Assembly (NCBI RefSeq): GCF_028416595.1
Contig: NZ_JAMQKC010000009.1
Location: 28,867-92,866 of the forward strand
Length of the DNA: 64,000 nucleotides
Direction: 5' to 3'
Source of the DNA: Aquibacillus salsiterrae
GTDB taxonomy: Bacteria > Bacillota > Bacilli > Bacillales > Amphibacillaceae
Below, piece by piece: positions 8,949-16,520 of the stretch. Numbering within the stretch: the stretch's first letter is position 1; the number at the start of each line of letters is the position of its first letter. The notes beneath the pieces were generated by a model. The model saw only the letters and a list, made by a program, of their open reading frames with translations, searched no databases and had not been told where the DNA came from. A program made the translations under genes and the position numbers.

Positions 8949-8975
8949 ATAGAATACGCGATTTAAACGAGTCCA

Positions 8976-9007
8976 AACCGTCTTGTAAGTTAGTAATTAC
9001 AACGGTT
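8976..9007. promoter_or_regulatory. Inverted repeat in the gbsR-gbsA intergenic region
   Basis: AACCG(TC)TTGTAA at 8976-8988 is the near complement of TTACAACGGTT at 8997-9007. It lies between the two divergent promoters and could be an operator for another regulator. Function unknown. Confidence 0.3.
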
Positions 9008-9053
9008 CAAGTCAATTTTTATTTTTCTGAATTTTTTTGATTAGATGTTATTT

Positions 9054-9120
9054 TTGACAGTCTCATAGTGGCGTGTTACTATTTTAAAAACGTTAAATAA
9101 ATTTTTAATAAAGTTAATAT
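9054..9120 (+). promoter_or_regulatory. gbsA promoter with GbsR-operator-like motif
   Basis: TTGACA (9054-9059), 17-base spacer, TACTAT (9077-9082). Immediately downstream, TTAAAAACGTTAAATAAA followed by TTTTTAATAAAGTTAATAT resembles the betA leader over about 40 bases. This placement suits a roadblock repressor. Confidence 0.55.
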
Positions 9121-9141
9121 TGTGATTTGGAGTTGATTGAT

Positions 9142-10614
9142 TTGAATCTAAAATTAAAACAATACATCAATGGCGTATGGGTCGAAGCTAACTCGGGTAA
9201 TACGCGTGATATCATTAATCCATTTAACCAGGAAATTATTGCGACTGTACCAGAAGGTGATGAATCTGATGCTAAAGCAGCAATTGCTGCAGCAAGAGCG
9301 GCGTTTGACGGGGGAGAGTGGTCGTCAACACCTGCAACGGAGCGAGGGGCTATTGTAAGAAAAATAGCTGAGTTAATTGAAAGAGATAGAGAAGAACTTG
9401 CTAGATTAGAATCATTAGATACGGGTAAGACAGTAGAAGAAAGTCGTGGGGACATGGATGATATCGCAGGAGTATTTCGTTACTATGCAGAGCTTGCCGA
9501 CAAGGATGGCGGGGAACTGATTGATTCGCCAGTGCCGAATTCGATTAGTAGAGTTGTACGTGAACCAGTTGGGGTATGTGGCCAAATTACACCGTGGAAT
9601 TATCCGTTACTTCAAGCGTCCTGGAAACTAGCACCAGCGCTAGCGACAGGAAATACACTAATTATGAAGCCAAGTGAAATTACACCACTTACTACTATTA
9701 AAGTATTTGAACTAATGGAAGAGGCTTTAGTGCCTGCTGGTGTTGCTAACCTTGTTCTAGGTTCTGGTACCACTGTTGGTGCTGAGCTATCTCGTAATAT
9801 GGACGTTGACTTAATTTCGTTTACGGGGGGAATTGTAACCGGGAAGAAGATCATGCAAGCGGCTAGTATCAATGTGAAGAAATTAGCACTTGAGCTTGGT
9901 GGGAAGAATCCCAATATCATTTTTGCTGATGCAGATTTTGAAACAGCAGTTGACCAAGCATTAAATGGTGTATTCTTCCATGCAGGACAAATTTGTTCGG
10001 CTGGTACAAGACTGATTGTCGAAGAAAGTATTCATGATAAGTTCGTTGATGCGCTTGTTGAGCGAGTGAAAAAATTCAAGCTAGGAAGCGGTTTTGACGA
10101 GGATACTCAAATGGGCCCGCTCATTTCAGCTGACCACTTGGCGAAAGTGGAAAAGTATGTAGCAGCAGGTGTAAACGAAGGTGCTACATTAGCAGTTGGT
10201 GGAAGTCGGCCGGAAGACCCAGAATTACAAAAAGGGTTTTTCTATCTACCTACTATATTTACAGACTGTACAACAGATATGAGTGTTGTTCAAGAAGAAG
10301 CATTTGGTCCAGTTATTACCGTGGAAAAGTTCACATCAGAAGAAGAAGCAGTCAAACTTGCGAATGACTCTATTTACGGACTTGCAGGTGGTGTTTGGAC
10401 CAACGATATTGTAAAAGCTGAACGGTGTGTAAGAAAGATGCGAATGGGTACAGTTTGGATCAATGATTTCAACCTTTATTTTCCACATGCCCCGTGGGGT
10501 GGATTTAAACAGTCTGGAATTGGACGCGAACTCGGAAAACTAGGTATCGAAGAATATACAGAAACAAAGCATATTTTCCAGAACCTAACACCTGAACCTA
10601 TTAGCTGGTTTTGA
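9142..10614 (+). CDS. gbsA: Betaine aldehyde dehydrogenase GbsA
   Basis: A 490-residue NAD-dependent aldehyde dehydrogenase that converts betaine aldehyde to the osmoprotectant glycine betaine in the cytosol. Residue-by-residue similarity to B. subtilis GbsA (also 490 residues) is plain, for example NPFNQE at the N-terminus and QITPWNYPLLQASWK. The catalytic Glu251 (LELGGKNPN) and Cys285 (FFHAGQICSAG) are present. I chose the TTG at 9142 because TTTGGAG lies about 9 bases upstream; TTG codons at 9127 and 9133 are in frame but overlap that site. The stop codon runs into a degenerate copy of the 52-bp repeat. The partner choline-oxidising enzyme is the BetA-like gene at 4830, not an adjacent gbsB. 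Confidence 0.92.
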   Translation: MNLKLKQYINGVWVEANSGNTRDIINPFNQEIIATVPEGDESDAKAAIAAARAAFDGGEWSSTPATERGAIVRKIAELIERDREELARLESLDTGKTVEESRGDMDDIAGVFRYYAELADKDGGELIDSPVPNSISRVVREPVGVCGQITPWNYPLLQASWKLAPALATGNTLIMKPSEITPLTTIKVFELMEEALVPAGVANLVLGSGTTVGAELSRNMDVDLISFTGGIVTGKKIMQAASINVKKLALELGGKNPNIIFADADFETAVDQALNGVFFHAGQICSAGTRLIVEESIHDKFVDALVERVKKFKLGSGFDEDTQMGPLISADHLAKVEKYVAAGVNEGATLAVGGSRPEDPELQKGFFYLPTIFTDCTTDMSVVQEEAFGPVITVEKFTSEEEAVKLANDSIYGLAGGVWTNDIVKAERCVRKMRMGTVWINDFNLYFPHAPWGGFKQSGIGRELGKLGIEEYTETKHIFQNLTPEPISWF

Positions 10615-10674
10615 GTCCGAATTACGCCTTAATGGGGGCAGTGGAAGTGGAAAATCAATAAACCGAGTCCCAAT
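10613..10674. repeat. Degenerate relic of the 52-bp repeat overlapping the gbsA stop
   Basis: GAGTCCGAATT begins at the gbsA TGA codon and GAGTCCCAATTT follows about 50 bases later, with a purine-rich core between them. These are the right arms of two repeat units with a decayed left arm. Confidence 0.55.
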
Positions 10675-10746
10675 TTGGCCTCAGTTCTGACTATTATTTG
10701 CTACGCGGGGGGGTGTTGTCAGAACTGGGCCTTCTTTACTAAATTA
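10675..10746 (+). terminator. Terminator-like hairpin after gbsA
   Basis: GGCCTCAGTTCTGAC and GTCAGAACTGGGCC form a stem of about 14 bp with one bulge and a 37-base loop containing seven consecutive G; TTCTTTACT follows. Confidence 0.6.
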
Positions 10747-10822
10747 ATTAAATTAGAGCTCATTTATTTCAATAAACGTAACAGTGGTTACTTGGAAGTA
10801 TTTAGAATTTATGCCAAACTAA

Positions 10823-10851
10823 TTGAAAACGGTTACTTGATGTGGTATAGT
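10823..10851 (+). promoter_or_regulatory. Predicted promoter of the 56-residue gene
   Basis: TTGAAA (10823-10828), 17-base spacer, TATAGT (10846-10851), 45 bases before the ATG at 10897. Confidence 0.5.
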
Positions 10852-10896
10852 TATAACATAAATTTAAAGCGATTACATCAAGGGAGAAATACAACG

Positions 10897-11067
10897 ATGA
10901 CACAGTATATCTTTGTAGTAGACAAATTAGTTGATTCAACAGAAATTAAGGTAGAAGCTACTGGAATGATGGATGCATTCCATAAAATAAAAGAGATTCG
11001 AAATAAGATAATGGAAGAAACATCATCCATTATTAATATACGGTTTAAAGGGGTCTTATATCCGTAA
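10897..11067 (+). CDS. Small protein of unknown function (56 residues)
   Basis: ATG 10897 follows AAGGGAG at good spacing, has its own promoter, and a strong terminator follows the stop, so it looks like a real monocistronic gene. The protein starts MTQYIFVVDKL, has an Asp/Glu/Lys-rich alpha-helical middle (MMDAFHKIKEIRNKIMEE) and ends in a beta-like IINIRFKGVLYP. No signal peptide or membrane helix is visible. I do not recognise the family. The alternation of strand, helix and strand suggests a compact alpha/beta fold. Confidence 0.65.
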   Translation: MTQYIFVVDKLVDSTEIKVEATGMMDAFHKIKEIRNKIMEETSSIINIRFKGVLYP

Positions 11068-11123
11068 ACCTATTTTTGATTCAATAATCATTGTGATTCC
11101 TAGGAAGTGCTGAATACTAAATC

Positions 11124-11157
11124 AAAAAGCCAGAGCCGAATCAGGTTCTGGCTTTTT
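11124..11157 (+). terminator. Terminator after the 56-residue gene
   Basis: AAAAAGCCAGAGCC and GGTTCTGGCTTTTT form a stem with a short loop and a terminal T-run. Confidence 0.85.
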
Positions 11158-11252
11158 GTGCTTTGTTTATTAGATAAGCTGTCTGCGATGCACTACAATG
11201 GAAAAGATAAATGCTATAATAATCCAATAGACATGAAACTAGGAGTGTTGAC

Positions 11253-12155
11253 ATGACTGATCATTCTTTACAAAAACAAGTTAAAAAACAAATGCAACAA
11301 CACCGCAAATTAAGTGCTAAAAAGATTTTCAGACGTTCGTTCTTTATTTTCATTGGAGCGCTGTTAATGGCATTAGGAATTGAAGTTTTTTTAGTCCCTA
11401 ATGATATCATGGATGGTGGTATTCTTGGTATTTCTATCATCTTATATAATCTAACAAGTATTAGCATCGGTGTATTTATCTTTCTCCTAAATATTCCTTT
11501 TTTCTTTTTAGGCTATAAACAAATTGGTAAGACATTTGCGATATCAACAATATTTGGTATTACTATTTTGTCAATTGCAACTAATTATTTTCATTATATT
11601 CCTGCTTTTACTGATGACATGCTACTTGCGACGGTGTTTGGTGGAATTGTTGTCGGTGCAGGTGTCGGGTTAGTCATTCGTAATGGTGGTGCATTGGATG
11701 GTAGTGAAATACTAGCTATTTTACTGAACAAAAAATGGCCATTTTCAGTCGGTGAATTTGTTATGTTCTTCAATATTTTTATTTTTGGTTGGGGTGGATT
11801 TGTTTTAGGATGGGACCGTGCGATGTATTCGATATTAGCCTATGTTATCGCCTTTAAGACAATTGATATTGTAATCGATGGGTTTGAGGAATCTAAGTCT
11901 GCCTGGATTATTAGTGAGAAGAACAAAGAGATAGGGGAAGCAATCCTTTCTCGTCTTGGACGCGGGGTTACATACTTGAATGGTGAAGGTGGCTATTCAA
12001 GAGATGATAAACAAGTTATTTTTTGTATCGTAACAAGATTAGAGGAAGCAAAATTAAAATCGATTGTTGAAGAAATAGATGAAGCTGCATTTTTAGCTGT
12101 TGCAGATATAAATGAAGTTCGCGGTGGAAGATTTAAAAAGCGTGATATTCATTAA
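11253..12155 (+). CDS. YitT/YpjC-family membrane protein
   Basis: A 300-residue protein of the YitT family (DUF161 membrane part plus C-terminal DUF2179). After a Lys-rich cytoplasmic start come about five to six helices, including the conserved MALGIEVFLVPNDIMDGGILGIS and GVGLVIRNGGALDGSEI stretches; the soluble C-terminus (about residues 220-300, GRGVTYLNGEGGY...ADINEVRGGRF) is the DUF2179 domain. B. subtilis has several paralogues (YitT, YpjC, YvjA, YqfU), so I give no symbol. Substrate unknown. ATG follows AGGAG; a single-gene unit. Confidence 0.85.
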   Translation: MTDHSLQKQVKKQMQQHRKLSAKKIFRRSFFIFIGALLMALGIEVFLVPNDIMDGGILGISIILYNLTSISIGVFIFLLNIPFFFLGYKQIGKTFAISTIFGITILSIATNYFHYIPAFTDDMLLATVFGGIVVGAGVGLVIRNGGALDGSEILAILLNKKWPFSVGEFVMFFNIFIFGWGGFVLGWDRAMYSILAYVIAFKTIDIVIDGFEESKSAWIISEKNKEIGEAILSRLGRGVTYLNGEGGYSRDDKQVIFCIVTRLEEAKLKSIVEEIDEAAFLAVADINEVRGGRFKKRDIH

Positions 12156-12232
12156 AGTATCGTCTTGTTTGTTTAGAGCTTCTTGATTTATGCTAAACTT
12201 GATATTGACTGTTAAAACAAGGAGCAGAAAAA

Positions 12233-13600
12233 ATGAACTTGCTTTCGAAACAATTTAAAATTTCTAATCAATTAACAACCATTCATTTAATTGTATTATA
12301 TTACGTCACAGCAGTTGTTGTTTCGACTGTTTTACTTAGCTTGCCAATTTTGCATCAGCCAGGTATAGAAATTTCTTTTATAGATACCGTTTTTACGGCA
12401 ATTAGTGCAATTAGTGTTACTGGGCTAACGGTAGTATCAACGGCCGATACATTAAATGCAGCAGGAAAACTTGTCTTAACTGTTATTTTGCAGTTTGGCG
12501 GTATCGGAATTATGACTTTAGGTACGTTTATCTATATTCTATTTGGACGTAAAATTGGTCTAAGGGAAAGACAGTTAATTCAGGTCGATCAAAATCGGTC
12601 AACATTATCCGGGTTAGTTCGGTTAATGTTGAGAATTTTGCAAATCATTATCCTTATTGAAGTGATTGGCACGATTATTTTATCTACCTATTTTTTAACG
12701 TATTTTGATACGTGGCAAGAAGCGTTGCTGCAAGGCTTCTTTGGTGCGGTAAGTGCGACAACAAATGCAGGTTTTGATATAACGGGAGCGTCCTTGATAC
12801 CGTTTGCTGATGATTACTTTGTTCAATTTATTAACATGGTTTTATTAATCCTTGGGGCAATTGGTTTTCCAGTCTTAATTGAGGTTCAGGAGTTACTTAG
12901 AGGTAAATACAAACATGTGAATCATAAGTTTAACTTCTCATTGTTCACTAAAATTACTACTGTTACTTTCTTTGCTTTAGTACTTGTTGGGTTTGGCGCA
13001 ATACTGTTATTTGAACAGAAAAACTTCTTTGTTGATAAATCCTGGCATCAACAGTTTTTTTACAGTATGTTTCAATCAGTCACAACACGTAACGGCGGCC
13101 TTGCAACAATGGATGTCAGTGAATTTTCCGTACCGACATTACTTGTGCTTATTGTTCTAATGTTTATTGGTGCTTCACCAAGTAGTGTGGGTGGGGGTAT
13201 TAGAACAACTACATTTGCAATTATGCTTCTCGCCATTTTGAACTATGCTAAAGGAAACTCGTCAATCAAGGTGTTTGGCAGGGAAATTGACACAGAAGAC
13301 ATTACGAGGTCATTTATTGTCATTGCGACGGCAACGATGCTTTGTTTCACCGCGACTGTTATCTTAGCTGTTACGGAAGATTTTCCTATATTGTCTATCG
13401 TGTTTGAGGTAGCATCAGCATTTGGAACAACAGGACTCTCGATGGGAATCACCGGTGACTTGTCGACGTCTGGTAAGATTGTCATCATGTTTTTAATGTT
13501 TGTTGGCCGGATTGGGATATTTTCATTCTTATTCTTACTGAGGGGAAAGGAAACCAAAGATATTTACAGGTACCCAACTGAAAAGATAATCATTGGATAA
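12233..13600 (+). CDS. Ktr-type potassium uptake channel subunit (KtrB/KtrD family)
   Basis: A 455-residue TrkH/KtrB-family channel that admits K+ (Na+-dependent in B. subtilis) when gated by a cytoplasmic KtrA/KtrC RCK ring. The four pore loops, each with the selectivity Gly, are visible: SVTGLT (about residue 62), TTNAGFD (about 182), TRNGGL (about 286) and FGTTGLSMG (about 397). No RCK partner gene is adjacent, which resembles ktrD rather than the ktrAB operon, but sequence alone does not let me choose. AAGGAG precedes the ATG. A potassium channel next to betaine genes fits osmotic adaptation. Confidence 0.88.
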   Translation: MNLLSKQFKISNQLTTIHLIVLYYVTAVVVSTVLLSLPILHQPGIEISFIDTVFTAISAISVTGLTVVSTADTLNAAGKLVLTVILQFGGIGIMTLGTFIYILFGRKIGLRERQLIQVDQNRSTLSGLVRLMLRILQIIILIEVIGTIILSTYFLTYFDTWQEALLQGFFGAVSATTNAGFDITGASLIPFADDYFVQFINMVLLILGAIGFPVLIEVQELLRGKYKHVNHKFNFSLFTKITTVTFFALVLVGFGAILLFEQKNFFVDKSWHQQFFYSMFQSVTTRNGGLATMDVSEFSVPTLLVLIVLMFIGASPSSVGGGIRTTTFAIMLLAILNYAKGNSSIKVFGREIDTEDITRSFIVIATATMLCFTATVILAVTEDFPILSIVFEVASAFGTTGLSMGITGDLSTSGKIVIMFLMFVGRIGIFSFLFLLRGKETKDIYRYPTEKIIIG

Positions 13601-13634
13601 CCCAGACAATATTTCCTGGGTTATATTTTCTTTT
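13599..13634 (+). terminator. Terminator after the Ktr gene
   Basis: AACCCAG and CTGGGTT arms (13599-13622) followed by ATATTTTCTTTT. The left arm begins in the stop codon. Confidence 0.65.
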
Positions 13635-13644
13635 GAAAAGATTC

Positions 13645-13740
13645 AAGAGCTGTCTAGCTCCGGGCACCTAGCCCCTCGGGTCTAGCAAGGCGCGACTTGC
13701 GCTTTTCTTATTTTAAGAAAAGAAAATATAAAAATTCAAG
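13645..13740. repeat. Dispersed intergenic repeat, short copy (R3)
   Basis: CAAGAGCTGTCTAGCTCCGG..CACCTAGCCCCTCGGGTCTAGCAAGGCGCGACTTGCGCTTTTCTTA. AGCCC pairs with GGGTCT; the long internal stem present at 24,830 and 27,163 is missing. AAGAAAAG-type tails follow. Confidence 0.7.
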
Positions 13741-13772
13741 ATATGTTTAGATCCGGCGCAGAATAGAGTTGA

Positions 13773-14160
13773 ATTCGGACAGAAAAGAGCGAATCCGAGT
13801 AGACTGAGTCCGAATAGAGGTTGAATTCGGACAGAAAAGAGCGAATCTTGGTAGGTTGAGTCTGAATAGGGGTTGAATTCGGACAGAAAAGAGCGAATCT
13901 TGGTAGGTTGAGTCCGAATTGGGGTTGAATTCGGACATCAAAGAGCGAATCCGAGTAGATTAAGTCCGAATAGAGGTTGAATTCGGACAGAAAAGAGCGA
14001 ATCTTGGTAGGTTGAGTCTGAATTGGGGTTGAATTCGGACATAAAAGAGCGAATCCGAGTAGACTGAGTCCGAATAGAGGTTGAATTCGGACAGAAAAGA
14101 GCGAATCTTGGTAGGTTGAGTCCGAATTGGGGTTGAATTCGGACAGAAAAGAGCGAATCC
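13773..14160. repeat. 52-bp palindromic tandem array 2 (7 full units and a truncated eighth)
   Basis: Unit starts 13773, 13825, 13877, 13929, 13981, 14033, 14085 and 14137. The arms are as in the other arrays; cores are AGAAAAGAGCGAATC plus either CGAGTAGACTGA (type A) or TTGGTAGGTTGA (type B), in the order A-B-B-A-B-A-B. This suggests 104-bp dimers were duplicated. The last unit stops after about 24 bases. The open minus-strand frames across it only reflect the repeat. Confidence 0.95.
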
Positions 14161-14292
14161 TTTGTTATTTCCTATAAATTTCCTATCATTCCAACCCAAT
14201 CTGCTTGCCTATTCTCTGCTCTAATGTAGTATAGTTGTATTATGAGAACGTATGTCATCTAGTTTTGAAAATGGAAGGGGTTTTAAGATTTT

Positions 14293-15255
14293 ATGAAGCA
14301 ACAAACATTTTTGTATAATTCTAAAGTAGAAAAAGTCCTCCGTAACATTAATAAAGTAATGATTGGAAAAGAAGAGGTGGCTACGTTAAGTCTAGTTGCG
14401 TTACTAGCGGAAGGGCATGTGTTGTTAGAAGATGTCCCTGGTGTTGGTAAAACTATGCTTGTCCGCACCCTTGCTAAATCGGTCGATTGTGAGTTTAAAA
14501 GAATTCAGTTTACACCAGACTTGTTACCTTCAGACGTTACAGGTGTTTCGATATATAATCCAAAAGAGATGGAGTTTGAATTTAGAGGGGGACCGATTCT
14601 TGGTGATATTGTCCTCGCAGATGAAATAAACCGAACGTCACCGAAAACCCAGTCGTCTCTGCTTGAAGCGATGGAAGAGATGAGTGTGACTGTGGATGGC
14701 CGGACAATTGATTTGTCTAAACCTTTTTTTGTGATGGCGACCCAGAACCCCATTGAATATGAAGGAACATACCCACTCCCGGAAGCTCAATTAGATAGAT
14801 TTTTGCTTAAGTTAAATATGGGGTATCCGACCATGGACCAAGAGCTTGAAATGCTTGAACGGACATCCAAAGAGCATCCGATTCAGTCTGTCCAGGCTGT
14901 GATGACAAAAGAAGAGCTAAATAATGTCCAAAAACAAGTGCGAGAGGTTTTCATTGACCGGACGATTCAACAGTATATTGTGGACATTGTTACGAAAACA
15001 AGAACCCATCCATCTGTATATTTAGGCGTAAGTCCACGTGGCTCGATTGCCTTAATGAAAGCAGCTAAAGCCTATGCGTTTATTCATGACCGTGACTATG
15101 TGCTACCTGATGATGTGAAATATTTAGCTCCGTTCGTTTTAGCGCACCGGATTATTCTGAATTCTGAGGCTAAATTTGAAGGGATTTCTGCAGGAAGTGT
15201 TGTTAATCAAGTGTTAGCTGATGTTGCTGTACCCATTCGAAGGGAATATCCTTAA
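14293..15255 (+). CDS. yeaC: MoxR-family AAA+ ATPase (YeaC)
   Basis: A 320-residue MoxR ATPase, a chaperone-like AAA+ enzyme thought to help assemble or activate partner proteins encoded with it. Walker A GVGKT is at residues 50-54, Walker B in IVLADEINR (about 110), followed by TSPKTQSSLLEAMEE and the sensor segment FFVMATQNPIEYEGTYPLPEAQLDRFLL. The C-terminal lid follows. It is the first gene of yeaC-yeaD-yebA, an arrangement seen in B. subtilis and widely in bacteria (MoxR, DUF58, transglutaminase). GGAAGGGG precedes the ATG. The yeaD start overlaps its stop codon. Confidence 0.92.
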   Translation: MKQQTFLYNSKVEKVLRNINKVMIGKEEVATLSLVALLAEGHVLLEDVPGVGKTMLVRTLAKSVDCEFKRIQFTPDLLPSDVTGVSIYNPKEMEFEFRGGPILGDIVLADEINRTSPKTQSSLLEAMEEMSVTVDGRTIDLSKPFFVMATQNPIEYEGTYPLPEAQLDRFLLKLNMGYPTMDQELEMLERTSKEHPIQSVQAVMTKEELNNVQKQVREVFIDRTIQQYIVDIVTKTRTHPSVYLGVSPRGSIALMKAAKAYAFIHDRDYVLPDDVKYLAPFVLAHRIILNSEAKFEGISAGSVVNQVLADVAVPIRREYP

Positions 15256-16520
15256 TGATAAAGCGTATGGAATTCATCGTAAAAGTGTTAGCTGTTGTTG
15301 TCTTAGTTAGCGTATTTTACTCTTATGCGATGTTTCAAGGTGGCTTTGTCAGCTGGTTCTTGTTTTATAGTTTTCTACCATTAATCACTTATATGGCTGT
15401 CTTATTGTGTTATCCCATTTCAAATTGGCAGGTTACAAGGAAGATGGGCAAGAAAATGATTTATGCTGGTGATGAAATTCAAGTAGAAATTGAGATTAAG
15501 CGAAAAGTTGGCTTTCCGATTTACTTTCTAGTCATAGAGGAATTTTTCCCATCTTCGTTGCACCATAAAGATTCGTTAAGAAACAAATACAAGTATATGG
15601 ATGAGCAAGAAGCATTGATAGAAAACCGTTCTATGAAACGAGTTGTTTTTCCGTGGTTTAAACGTAGAATTCGGATTAACTACCTATTAAAACATATTCC
15701 GCGCGGTGAACATCACGTAAAGGCCATTCGCCTCAAAACAGGTGATTTTTTTGGATTTGTGAAAAAAGACTATGTGTATCCAGTGGACAGCTATTTGCTC
15801 GCCTATCCTTCGACTCGAAAACTGTCGATTAAAGAGAAAGTAAATAGTTTTGATGAGGGTGGTTCTCCGTCTTATCGTGTCAACATGAAAAACACAAATG
15901 TTGTTTCTGGTGTAAGGGAATACATGCCAGGTGATCGTTTTTCATGGGTTGATTGGAAAACAACAGCTAGGAAAAACACAGTTATGACAAAAGAATTTGA
16001 ACAAGAGAAAAGTTCGAATGTATTACTAGTGTTAGACGCCGTTGATTACCCAGGTTTGAATAGAATCTCCTTTGAAGGAAGTATTGAGCTTACTGCATCC
16101 GTGATTGAGGCGTTCAGAAGACGGACGGCACAGCTATCTTTCCTAGCCTTAGGGGAAGATGTGTTATATTTTCCGATGAACCAAGACAAAGGACAACAGA
16201 GCTTGATCAATAACTTCCTCGCTCGTCTTCAACCAACTGGGGATGTTGCTTTTGCCAAGCAACTTACGGGACAGATGAAAAAAATTCCAGGCGGGTTAAT
16301 GGTAATGATTGTGCTTACTGCGATTGATGTAGAAAAAAAACGTGCTATCGATCAGTTAAAGCAAAAGTCAAAACGAATTATCGTGTTTTTAGTTAAACCA
16401 AAACCTGCCATTACCGATGTTGATAATGATATTGTTCATCAATTAAGAATAGAGGGTGTACTTGTCAATGTATTGTCAGAACAACAATTATTAGCTAAAG
16501 AATTTGAGGTGAACATGTAA
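15255..16520 (+). CDS. yeaD: DUF58-domain protein (YeaD)
   Basis: A 421-residue protein with two N-terminal membrane helices (about residues 7-25 and 30-50), a beta-rich middle and the DUF58 signature VREYMPGDRFSWVDWKTTARK (about residues 216-236) leading into a von Willebrand-A-like fold (VLLVLDAVDYPG). DUF58 proteins act with MoxR ATPases, probably as the docking partner for maturation of a surface complex; no defined reaction is known. Its ATG overlaps the yeaC stop and its stop overlaps the yebA start, so the three genes are translationally coupled. Confidence 0.9.
   Translation: MIKRMEFIVKVLAVVVLVSVFYSYAMFQGGFVSWFLFYSFLPLITYMAVLLCYPISNWQVTRKMGKKMIYAGDEIQVEIEIKRKVGFPIYFLVIEEFFPSSLHHKDSLRNKYKYMDEQEALIENRSMKRVVFPWFKRRIRINYLLKHIPRGEHHVKAIRLKTGDFFGFVKKDYVYPVDSYLLAYPSTRKLSIKEKVNSFDEGGSPSYRVNMKNTNVVSGVREYMPGDRFSWVDWKTTARKNTVMTKEFEQEKSSNVLLVLDAVDYPGLNRISFEGSIELTASVIEAFRRRTAQLSFLALGEDVLYFPMNQDKGQQSLINNFLARLQPTGDVAFAKQLTGQMKKIPGGLMVMIVLTAIDVEKKRAIDQLKQKSKRIIVFLVKPKPAITDVDNDIVHQLRIEGVLVNVLSEQQLLAKEFEVNM

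Noticed and set aside
13747..14199. Minus-strand open frames across array 2 that would encode repeating RFALFCPNSTSIRTQ-like peptides
   Set aside because: They only reflect the 52-bp repeat being read in a frame lacking stops; no ribosome binding site, and the other arrays do not keep the frame.
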